From the NCBI GenBank assembly GCA_020687605.1, contig JAJEQY010000051.1, positions 1 to 25,969 of the forward strand: DNA of 25,969 nt, written 5' to 3'. Source of the stretch: Intestinimonas aquisgranensis (GTDB lineage Bacteria > Bacillota > Clostridia > Oscillospirales > Oscillospiraceae). Positions 1 to 6,546 of this stretch are shown piece by piece. Position 1 is the stretch's first letter. Each line of letters opens with the position of its first letter. The notes under the pieces were generated by a model. It was given only the letters and a program-made list of their open reading frames with translations. It was not told the origin of the DNA and made no database searches. The position numbers and the translations under genes are program-made.

Positions 1-20
1 CGCGCCGCATCAGCGGCGCG
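1..20 (-). terminator. GC-rich hairpin at the window edge, possible terminator
   Basis: CGCGCCGC (1-8) and GCGGCGCG (13-20) form a perfect 8-bp stem with loop ATCA, 29 bases past the stop of the DUF975 gene. Its 3' tail on the minus strand lies outside the window, so a U-tract cannot be checked. On the plus strand it is followed by CCGTTGTTTT, so it could instead end a gene coming from the left. Confidence 0.45.
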
Positions 21-49
21 CCGTTGTTTTCACAAAGCTCGTCCTATTC

Positions 50-973
50 TTACAGATTCTCCGGCACCGGCGGCGGGTCCAGGAAGAGGAAGTTGGACAT
101 CTCCACATAAGGGATGACGAAGAGGTCGGGGACGCCGTAGAGGAGCATGGAGATGATATGCCAGGGCAGGAAGGAGAAATTGAGCTTGAAGTACTCCAGA
201 TGGCGTCCGGCCAGCAGGCCCAGCCCTTTGGAGAAGGCCTGGGGTACGGAGGTGGCCGGGTCCCGGGCCAGCACATAGCGGGCCGGGAGGAGGAGCACAT
301 AGAGATAGTACCCCGCCAGCAGCCCCAGCAGGAGTACGGGGCTGGACAGCAGCAGTATGATCTTGCCGTTGGGGACGATGGTCCCGGCCACGACGCAGAA
401 CATACCGGGCAGAAGGCACAGCAGGGTGGCCAGCAGGCGCCACACGGTCAGGATGACCTGGACGGCCAGGGCCTTAGCGGTGAGGCGCAGGTCAACATAC
501 CAGCCGAAGAGAGCCCGGAAGGGCCGGACCCGGCCCTCCAGGAAGCCCCGGTAATGGCTGAGCACTCCGTAACTCAGGGGGGCGGTGACCAGGAGCACGA
601 TGCCCTGGATGATCACCACGTCCACTACCTGACGCCAGGCCACCGGGAACACCAACACCTGGCCCACATCCTCATAGCGGACGGAGAAGACCAGTCCGCC
701 CAGGTCTCCCAGTCTCTCCAGGCCAAACAGGGCCAGCAGGTTGGTCATGGCGGTGGCATCGGCCTTCCAGATGCCGGTGGACATGGGGAACTGCCGCACA
801 TCCATGATGGTGTAGAAGAAGGTTCCTCCGCTCACCACGGAAAAAAGCTGCGCCAGCAGGGAGAGCAGGATGAGGAAAAAGGTACACACCAGGCAGGGCC
901 GGATGAAGCGGAAGAAGGTACGCTTGGCCCGAAACTTCAGGGCTCTGCGCTGCTGGCTGGGATGTTCTGTCAT
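50..973 (-). CDS. DUF975-family integral membrane protein
   Basis: A 307-residue polytopic membrane protein of unknown function. Visible hydrophobic segments lie near residues 28-50, 110-132, 165-200 and 205-232, with another near 270-290. The motif ARYVLARDP followed by a LLAGRHLEYFKLNFSFLPWHI-like helix resembles the C-terminal half of DUF975 proteins, which are common in Firmicutes; this is recognition by pattern, not a search. The start codon overlaps the stop of the upstream VanW-like gene in an ATGA arrangement (970-973), so translation is probably coupled and both proteins belong to one operon at the cell envelope. The stop is TAA at 50-52. It is the last gene before a hairpin at 1-20. 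A general membrane-protein label is safe; the DUF975 name is likely but not certain. Confidence 0.8.
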   Translation of the reverse strand: MTEHPSQQRRALKFRAKRTFFRFIRPCLVCTFFLILLSLLAQLFSVVSGGTFFYTIMDVRQFPMSTGIWKADATAMTNLLALFGLERLGDLGGLVFSVRYEDVGQVLVFPVAWRQVVDVVIIQGIVLLVTAPLSYGVLSHYRGFLEGRVRPFRALFGWYVDLRLTAKALAVQVILTVWRLLATLLCLLPGMFCVVAGTIVPNGKIILLLSSPVLLLGLLAGYYLYVLLLPARYVLARDPATSVPQAFSKGLGLLAGRHLEYFKLNFSFLPWHIISMLLYGVPDLFVIPYVEMSNFLFLDPPPVPENL

Positions 974-2844
974 GCCTGGGCCTCCTCTGTGTTCTGGGGC
1001 GCTGTGGTCAGGGGGATGCCGATATCGGGAGTGGTCTCACTGGCGGCCGGAGTCTCCGACGGTGCGGCGGAGGGCGCCGGAGTCTCCGAAGGCGCGGCGC
1101 TTGGGGTGGCCGACGGCTGGGGCTCCACCGGCAGCACCGGTGTGGCGCTGGGAGCGGCGGTGGCGGGTGTCGTCTCCGCCGGGGTTGTGGTGGTGGGAGA
1201 GGGCGACGGCGTGGTGATGATGGCGCCGTCGGCCTCTGTGAGGCCGTACTGGGCGGCATCATAGGGGCTCACCAGGATGATCTGGTTGCGCATCTTGTAG
1301 GTGCTCTTGCTCTCCAGGGTGGAGCTCACCAGATTGCCGTTGCCGTCATAGACGTTGCGGTAGGCCTCCACCACCCGGCCCCGATAGGGGGTCTGCTCGG
1401 TCTTGGTGGTGCCGGCGGGCAGGGAGGGGTCCACCTTGTACTCGGTGCTCCAGGCCGTGGAGGAGAGCTCCTTATTGGTCATCTTTACGTACAGATCGTC
1501 GGTCTTGGTGCCGTAGATCTGTACGGTGAGACGGCTGTTCTTGTACTCGGTGACGATCTTGATGGGGTAGTCGGTGTCATTTTCAAAGCGGAAGTCGGAG
1601 GCGCCGTACCACACGGTGGCGTCCATGCCGTCGGGGACATAGCCCACAGCGAACATGTGGTTGTGCCGCTCCACGATCTTCAGGTTGGAGCTGAGGGCGG
1701 CGTAGTAGATGGTGGAGGAGGTCTGGCAGATGCCGCCGCCCACCTCATCGGTGGACTTGCCGCCCACATAGGAGGGAGCGGGGAGGTAGCCCTTGTCGGC
1801 GGTACGGCTGCCGGTGGTGTTGTTGTAGGAGAAGACCTCGCCCGGCAGCAGGATGATGCCGTCGCACACCGAGGCGGAGAGCTTCACGTTGCTCTTTCGG
1901 TTGGAGGAGCCGGAGACGCTGGAGCTGGCCTCGCCCAGCACGTCCCGGAAGAGGAGTTCCTTCAGGCTCTCGGTGGAGACGGTGGGCTCGGTGACGGTGA
2001 GGGCCACCGACACGTCGCTGCCCCAGTCGGCGTCCTTCAGAGCGGCCTGGGCGTCGGCGACCTGGAAGTCCAGGCCGGTGACGCTGGGCGTAATCTCAAA
2101 GGTCTCCTTGTCCAGGGCGGCATTCTGCACCTCGGCGTAGACCTGGTCGTGAACGGCCTCCACGTCCACGTCGGCGGGGTCGGTGGTGACGGTGGAGAGG
2201 ACCAGAGGCTCCTGGCTCTCCCCGGCAAAGGCCTCCAGAATGTCGGCCTTGGTATTGCTCAGGTCAAAGGCACGGCCAGGGGTGCCCATGTGGAAGACCA
2301 GCTGATCTCCCTGGACCTCCCAGGTGGTCTCCTGGACACCGCCGCCCAGCTCGGACTCGATCTGGGTCAGCAGGGCATCCACCTGGGCCTCCCCCTCCTG
2401 GGTATAGCTGAGGGGGACCTCGATGTCATTGCCGCCCAGCAGCGACTGGATGAGCCGCCAGCCCCGGCTGAAGAAATTCCCCTGGCTCAGGCCGCAGGCG
2501 GCGTCGGTGACGGCGCTGGTGTCCACGTCCAGCACGCTGCCGCTGACGGTATAGCTCTGGCTGGTGCCGTCCACCTGAAGGGTGATCTCCTTCCCGGTAT
2601 AGCTCTGCTTGAGCTCCTCATCCAGGCGGCGCTCCACCTGGTCCCGGGTCAGTCCGCCCAGCTCCACGCCCCCGGCGGTGGTGCCGGGCAGGGTGGTGCC
2701 GCTGGCCCCTACCCAGGTGCACAGCCCCAGATAGCCGGCGGCCAGCACCGCCACCAATATCCCGGCGGCGATGAGTCCCCGCCGGCTCTTCTTGGCTTCG
2801 CCGTCAGGCTTTGCCAGCCGCTTACCGGACTTTTTCTCTTCCAT
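970..2844 (-). CDS. VanW-family, peptidoglycan-binding-like envelope protein with Pro/Ser/Thr tail
   Basis: A 624-residue membrane-anchored extracellular protein. A basic N-terminus is followed by one membrane helix at about residues 24-43; residues 57-210 resemble the PG_binding_4 fold found beside VanW; residues 320-448 are a VanW domain with the hallmark VGGGICQTSST (368-378); about 455-530 is G5-like; residues 546-624 are a low-complexity Pro/Thr/Ser/Ala tail that could cross the wall. VanW occurs as an accessory gene in vancomycin-resistance clusters, but most chromosomal VanW proteins have no shown role, and no van ligase or dehydrogenase is present here, so resistance should not be inferred. 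The start at 2844 is chosen because TTGGAGGC lies 9 bases upstream; an ATG 36 bases earlier (2880) has no ribosome binding site. It is coupled to the DUF975 gene by a 4-base overlap. Confidence 0.9.
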   Translation of the reverse strand: MEEKKSGKRLAKPDGEAKKSRRGLIAAGILVAVLAAGYLGLCTWVGASGTTLPGTTAGGVELGGLTRDQVERRLDEELKQSYTGKEITLQVDGTSQSYTVSGSVLDVDTSAVTDAACGLSQGNFFSRGWRLIQSLLGGNDIEVPLSYTQEGEAQVDALLTQIESELGGGVQETTWEVQGDQLVFHMGTPGRAFDLSNTKADILEAFAGESQEPLVLSTVTTDPADVDVEAVHDQVYAEVQNAALDKETFEITPSVTGLDFQVADAQAALKDADWGSDVSVALTVTEPTVSTESLKELLFRDVLGEASSSVSGSSNRKSNVKLSASVCDGIILLPGEVFSYNNTTGSRTADKGYLPAPSYVGGKSTDEVGGGICQTSSTIYYAALSSNLKIVERHNHMFAVGYVPDGMDATVWYGASDFRFENDTDYPIKIVTEYKNSRLTVQIYGTKTDDLYVKMTNKELSSTAWSTEYKVDPSLPAGTTKTEQTPYRGRVVEAYRNVYDGNGNLVSSTLESKSTYKMRNQIILVSPYDAAQYGLTEADGAIITTPSPSPTTTTPAETTPATAAPSATPVLPVEPQPSATPSAAPSETPAPSAAPSETPAASETTPDIGIPLTTAPQNTEEAQA

Positions 2845-2934
2845 AAACGGATGCCTCCAATTACACGCTTCCCGGTCCATACCCGTTGGAGGACGGGCCG
2901 GTCGTTGAATGCTGTTTACAAGAAACCATGATAC

Positions 2935-2963
2935 ATTATATGTTCCATAGGGAAAAAAAGCAA
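2935..2963 (-). promoter_or_regulatory. Sigma-A type promoter of the VanW-DUF975 operon
   Basis: On the minus strand TTGCTT (2963-2958), a 17-base spacer and a perfect TATAAT (2940-2935) lie about 90 bases before the start at 2844. The -10 box is strong and the -35 box weak. Confidence 0.65.
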
Positions 2964-3037
2964 TTACAGAACGGTTACATCGTCGGGGCAGGGCTGCGCC
3001 GGCCCCCTGGCCGTGCTTCGCTCAAGTCCCCGGCGGC

Positions 3038-3066
3038 TTTACTTTTTCTTCCGTTCGTTGTATGAT
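3038..3066 (+). promoter_or_regulatory. Probable sigma-A type promoter of the XpaC-like gene
   Basis: TTTACT (3038-3043), 17 bases, TATGAT (3061-3066), about 75 bases before the start at 3141. It would be divergent from the VanW promoter in the same 300-bp gap. Confidence 0.5.
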
Positions 3067-3140
3067 GTTGGATACTGAACAGCGTAAATCCACCTGTCTA
3101 TCTTCTGCATCTTCCAGATCTCGATTCGGAGGGATCCGAC

Positions 3141-4316
3141 ATGTCTGACCCACGCCAATTCAACCGCTCCGGCCAGGACCGGAACAACAGGGATCTGCTC
3201 TCCTGGATCCCCATTGTGATCTTTCTCTTCTGCTTTCCGCCCCTGGGGCTTTTCCTGCTGATCCTGCGGCTGGTCGGCGTCACCGGCCGCCGTCGGGGGC
3301 AGGTGGGCCGCCATCCCTACGACCTCCAGCGGGAGGCCGCCGCTCAGGACGGCACCACCCAGGGGGAAGCCGCCGCCGCGTCCACGCAGACCGGCGCCGC
3401 CCGGCGTCGGAAGGCCTCCGCCCGGTCCAAGGCCGGGAAAAAGCTGGAGGAGCAGGGCAACGGCCGGCTGCTCACCATCGCCGGGGCCATTGTGGCCGCC
3501 GTCTTTGGGTTTATCGGCTTCAGCGAGCTTTTGGAAGCCCTCTATTGGGGCGACTTCCTTTTCTACCTGCAGGACATCTTCGTCCCTCTGGCCTTCTGCG
3601 GCGGCGGCCTGTGCATGCTGTGGTACGGCCTGCGGAAGGGCCGGCGGCTCAAGCGTTACCGGCAGTACCTCTCCCTCATCGGACGGCGGAAGTCCATCTC
3701 CGTGACCACCCTGGCGGAGGCCACCGGCTTCGCCCCCCGGAAAATCCGGGAGGACCTCCAGGACATGCTGGATGACGGCATCTTCCCCATGGGCTATCTG
3801 GACCTGGGCAGCGATCAGCTCTTCCTCACCGACGACGGCATCCAGGACCGGCCCAGGGAGGAGCCGAAGAAGGCGCCGGAGCCTCCCAAGGAGGTGGAGG
3901 GCGCCGAGGCGGTGCTCACCGAGATCCGCGCCCTCAACGACGCCATCGAGGACCCGGAGATGAGCCGGAAAATCGACCGCATAGGGGAGATCACCGGCAA
4001 CATCTTTGCCTATCTGCGGGAGAAGCCGGACAAGGAGGGCAAGCTCCGCAGCTTTTTGAGCTACTACCTGCCCACCACCCTGAAGATCCTGGGCTCCTAT
4101 GCCCAGCTGGAGGCCCAGGGCGTGGAGGGTGAGAACATCTCCGCCGCCAAGGAGCGCATCGAGGGCATGATGGACAAGGTGGTGGAGGGCTTCGAGCAGC
4201 AGCTGGACCGGCTCTTCCAGGATGACGCCATGGACATCACCAGCGATGTGGCAGTGCTGGAGCGGATGCTGGAAAAAGACGGCCTGGGCAACTCCGGCAT
4301 GACGCTGGGGAGCTGA
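3141..4316 (+). CDS. XpaC-like membrane protein (5-bromo-4-chloroindolyl phosphate hydrolysis family)
   Basis: A 391-residue protein with three predicted membrane helices (about 21-46, 109-131, 139-163) and a cytosolic C-terminal half. Residues 183-236 look like a winged-helix unit (SVTTLAEATGFAPRKIREDL, then a short hairpin LGSDQLFLTDDG). Residues 255-380 match the XpaC pattern: LRSFLSYYLPTTLKIL, then a helix and FEQQLDRLFQDDAMDITSDV. XpaC was named from a Bacillus phenotype on X-phos; its biochemical role is unknown, and in many bacteria it lies beside TelA-type toxic-anion resistance genes, which are absent here. The start has GGAGGGATCCGAC directly before ATG. The region between helices 1 and 2 is Ala/Arg/Lys rich and probably disordered. 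The family call is fairly secure, the function is not known. Confidence 0.8.
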   Translation: MSDPRQFNRSGQDRNNRDLLSWIPIVIFLFCFPPLGLFLLILRLVGVTGRRRGQVGRHPYDLQREAAAQDGTTQGEAAAASTQTGAARRRKASARSKAGKKLEEQGNGRLLTIAGAIVAAVFGFIGFSELLEALYWGDFLFYLQDIFVPLAFCGGGLCMLWYGLRKGRRLKRYRQYLSLIGRRKSISVTTLAEATGFAPRKIREDLQDMLDDGIFPMGYLDLGSDQLFLTDDGIQDRPREEPKKAPEPPKEVEGAEAVLTEIRALNDAIEDPEMSRKIDRIGEITGNIFAYLREKPDKEGKLRSFLSYYLPTTLKILGSYAQLEAQGVEGENISAAKERIEGMMDKVVEGFEQQLDRLFQDDAMDITSDVAVLERMLEKDGLGNSGMTLGS

Positions 4317-4366
4317 ACCGTATTGTTAAATTTCCTAATTTTACTTTAACTTTTCTCTATATTTTA

Positions 4367-4395
4367 TTGAAAATATCCAAGGCTCATGGTATAAT
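4367..4395 (+). promoter_or_regulatory. Near-consensus promoter of the cytidylate-kinase-like gene
   Basis: TTGAAA (4367-4372), exactly 17 bases, TATAAT (4390-4395), with an extended -10 TGG before it. Predicted transcription start about 4402. The surrounding DNA is AT-rich against a GC-rich background. The promoter sets the gene start: an in-frame ATG at 4396 touches the -10 box and cannot be used by this transcript. Confidence 0.9.
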
Positions 4396-4440
4396 ATGGT
4401 CGAAGGGAGCGGAAGCCGTTACGGAGCAAGGAGGTACGCC

Positions 4441-5043
4441 ATGAAAGCCCTGACCATTACCATCAGCCGTCAGTACGGCAGCGGAGGGCGGGCCATTGCC
4501 GAGCAGCTCTCCAAGGATCTGAACATTCCCTGTTACGACAACGAGGTCATTTCCAAAGCCGCTCAGGAGAGCGACATCGGCGCGTGGGAATTCTCCATGG
4601 CGGAGAATATGCGCTTTTCCGAGTTCATATACGCCCTCTCGGACATCACCCCCCACTGCGAGTCCCAGCCTCTCACCTACGGTGAGCGCATCTTCGAGGC
4701 CCAGTCCACGGCGCTGCGGAAGCTGGCCGACCGCGGTCCCGCCATCTTCCTGGGCCGCTGCGGCAATTACGTGCTACGGGACCGGCCCAACTGTGTCCAC
4801 CTCTTCATCTGCGGCTCCCCGGAGGTCCGGGCACGCCGGGCGGTGGAGGTCTACGGACTCAAGGAGAGTGAGGCCGCCCGGGAGATCCGGCGGATGGACA
4901 AGCTGCGCGCCGCCTACTACGGCACCAACACCGGCTGCCGCTGGGGCTACGGGGAGACCTACGACCTCATCATCAACACCGACAAGATCGGGGTGGAGGT
5001 GGCCGTCCGGCTCATCAAGAACTATATGATCCTCCAGGGCTGA
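4441..5043 (+). CDS. Cytidylate-kinase-like family protein
   Basis: A 200-residue P-loop protein of the cytidylate kinase-like family (Cytidylate_kin2 type). The N-terminus ITISRQYGSGGRAIAEQL contains the glycine-rich phosphate-binding loop (about residues 9-17); a central AIFLGRCGNYVL strand-turn and a Lid-like stretch VRARRAVEVYGL with basic residues follow. True CMP kinase (Cmk) phosphorylates CMP/dCMP; members of this shorter family are common in Clostridia, usually as extra copies with unproven substrate, so no gene symbol is given. The start at 4441 has AAGGAGG 6 bases upstream. The gene is monocistronic: own promoter at 4367-4395 and a strong terminator at 5060-5097. Confidence 0.88.
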   Translation: MKALTITISRQYGSGGRAIAEQLSKDLNIPCYDNEVISKAAQESDIGAWEFSMAENMRFSEFIYALSDITPHCESQPLTYGERIFEAQSTALRKLADRGPAIFLGRCGNYVLRDRPNCVHLFICGSPEVRARRAVEVYGLKESEAAREIRRMDKLRAAYYGTNTGCRWGYGETYDLIINTDKIGVEVAVRLIKNYMILQG

Positions 5044-5059
5044 CCCACAGATACAATGA

Positions 5060-5097
5060 GGGCCCTCCAGGCAATGTCTGGAGGGCCCTTTTTTGTT
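5060..5097 (+). terminator. Rho-independent terminator
   Basis: GGGCCCTCCAG (5060-5070), loop GCAATGT, CTGGAGGGCCC (5078-5088): 11 perfect base pairs followed by TTTTTTGTTG. It ends the cytidylate-kinase-like gene. The convergent rpiB gene ends at 5103, so the same stem may help stop it, though the minus-strand tail (TCATTGTATC) is not U-rich. Confidence 0.92.
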
Positions 5098-5102
5098 GTG
5101 TG

Positions 5103-5537
5103 TTACCGCTCCATCTCAGTGATGAGGTCCACCCGGCGCTGATGGCGTCCTCCCTCGAACTCGGTGGTGAGGAAGGCCTCCACGATCCGGTCGGCCAGGT
5201 TGGGACCCACCACACCGGCGCCCATGGCCAGCATGTTGGCGTCGTTGTGACGGCGGGTCATCTCGGCCACATAGGGGTCGGTGCACAGGGCGCAGCGGAT
5301 GCCCTTGACCTTGTTGGCGGCGATGGAGATGCCCACGCCGGTGGTGCAGATGACGATGCCCCGCTCGCATTTGCCGGAGGCCACAGCCTCGGCGGCCGCC
5401 TTGGCATAGACGGGGTAGTCACAGCTGGTGGTGTCGGCACAGCCGTAGTCCACGTAGTCCAGCCCGTGTGAATCCAGGTACTCCTTGACGTGCTGCTTCA
5501 GCGGAAACCCGCCGTGGTCGGAACCAAGTGCAATCAT
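5103..5537 (-). CDS. rpiB: Ribose-5-phosphate isomerase B (RpiB/LacAB family)
   Basis: A 144-residue cytosolic sugar isomerase, the normal length for RpiB, interconverting ribose 5-phosphate and ribulose 5-phosphate in the non-oxidative pentose phosphate pathway. Family marks are IALGSDHGG at the N-terminus, the active-site stretch GIVICTTGVGISIAANKVKG with the catalytic cysteine at residue 64 and the anion-hole Thr66, and RRHNDANMLAMGAG with His97. The usual glycine after the catalytic cysteine (CGTG) is threonine here (CTTG). Some homologues act on galactose- or allose-6-phosphate, but no sugar-uptake genes surround it, so the RpiB role is favoured. AAGGAGG lies 8 bases before the ATG at 5537. 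It probably has its own promoter at 5665-5693. Confidence 0.93.
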   Translation of the reverse strand: MIALGSDHGGFPLKQHVKEYLDSHGLDYVDYGCADTTSCDYPVYAKAAAEAVASGKCERGIVICTTGVGISIAANKVKGIRCALCTDPYVAEMTRRHNDANMLAMGAGVVGPNLADRIVEAFLTTEFEGGRHQRRVDLITEMER

Positions 5538-5664
5538 ACTGATGCCTCCTTGTTATATTTCAACGTGATTTTTACATCCTGCAGCGGGTTTCCGCCGCCG
5601 CACAGCGGCGTCCGGCGGTCACGCCGTCCAAGCCTCTTGTCTAAAATATAATACTTTTTGTTGT

Positions 5665-5693
5665 ATTCTATTTTAATATAACCTTTTGTGTAA
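5665..5693 (-). promoter_or_regulatory. Probable promoter of rpiB
   Basis: Minus strand TTACAC (5693-5688), 17 bases, TAGAAT (5670-5665), in a sharply AT-rich patch. It implies a leader of about 120 bases, which contains a short GC hairpin (CGCCGC-ACA-GCGGCG type) around 5595-5612. Confidence 0.55.
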
Positions 5694-5715
5694 GATAAGC
5701 TCTTCCGAATCTACC

Positions 5716-6522
5716 TCACAGCTTGACGGGTCTGGGCTGACGCTTCTCGTAAAGGGTCACATACCGGAATCCGGCCTGGGCCAGGAGCTCATAGGCCTCC
5801 GGTACCCCCTTGCCCACATTCTCCGTCCGGTGGGCGTCGGAACCCACGGTGATGAGCTCTCCCCCCACCTCTTTGTAGCTCTTCAGCACCGGCAGCCAGT
5901 CGGTCGTGGTGCGGCCATTGTAGGTGTTGAGCTCGATGGCGTGGCCGGTCTGGACCACGGTGCGCAGGATCTCCCGGATCTGCTCCCAATACCGGTCCAA
6001 GGATACAGTCTGCCCATCCCGCATGCACATATACCGCAGCGGATAGATGATATGGCCCAGGGCGTCGTAGTCCGGGAGGGGCGCCAGGCGGAGCATCTGG
6101 GCAAAGTAGTCGTCCAGGCAGGCGTAGCACACCTCCGGGGCGGTATAGTCCACAAAGTAGAAGTCCCTGGCCCCGGCCTCGGGGGTCAGGTTGTGGAGGG
6201 AGCCGATGACGAAGTCCAGCTCCGGCTGGTCCAGGGTGGCCCTGGCCCGGTCGGGGTAGCGGTTGGCACTGCCGAACTCCATCCCCAGCCGGATGGTGAG
6301 CCGCCCCCGGTACCGCTCCGCCGCCTCCCGCCACTGCGCCAGGGCGGGGACCCAGTCGTAGGCGTTGGGCTCGGGCTTGCCGTCCTGGTCCACCAGGTCG
6401 TAGTGGTCGGTGACGCACAGCTCGGAGAGGCCGGCCTTTACAGCGGCCTCAGCCATTTCCATGAGGGGCACCTCCCCGTCGGGGGAGAGTTTGGTGTGGG
6501 TGTGATAGTCGATATAATACAT
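5716..6522 (-). CDS. PHP-domain phosphatase, histidinol-phosphatase (HisJ/HisK)-like
   Basis: A 268-residue PHP-domain metallo-phosphoesterase. All metal-ligand motifs are visible: YHTHT (His7, His9), TDHYD (Asp39, His40), GMEFG (Glu82), GSLHN (His110), LGHI (His157) and GSDAH (Asp229, His231). The length and the order of motifs fit monofunctional PHP histidinol-phosphatases, which release phosphate from L-histidinol phosphate in histidine synthesis. No other his gene is in the window, so a different phosphorylated substrate is possible. AGGAGGT is 8-9 bases before the ATG at 6522. Its start is only 24 bases after the stop of the upstream glycosyltransferase gene on the same strand, so the two are probably co-transcribed. 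Confidence 0.85.
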   Translation of the reverse strand: MYYIDYHTHTKLSPDGEVPLMEMAEAAVKAGLSELCVTDHYDLVDQDGKPEPNAYDWVPALAQWREAAERYRGRLTIRLGMEFGSANRYPDRARATLDQPELDFVIGSLHNLTPEAGARDFYFVDYTAPEVCYACLDDYFAQMLRLAPLPDYDALGHIIYPLRYMCMRDGQTVSLDRYWEQIREILRTVVQTGHAIELNTYNGRTTTDWLPVLKSYKEVGGELITVGSDAHRTENVGKGVPEAYELLAQAGFRYVTLYEKRQPRPVKL

Positions 6523-6546
6523 AAAAGGGGACCTCCTATGTGGAAA

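Noticed and set aside
970..2844. Vancomycin-resistance locus because of the VanW domain
   Set aside because: No VanA/VanB-type ligase, VanH, VanX or two-component genes are near; VanW domains are common in Clostridia without resistance.
2845..2880. Longer N-terminus of the VanW-like protein
   Set aside because: The ATG at 2880 has no ribosome binding site, while the ATG at 2844 has GGAGG at good spacing.
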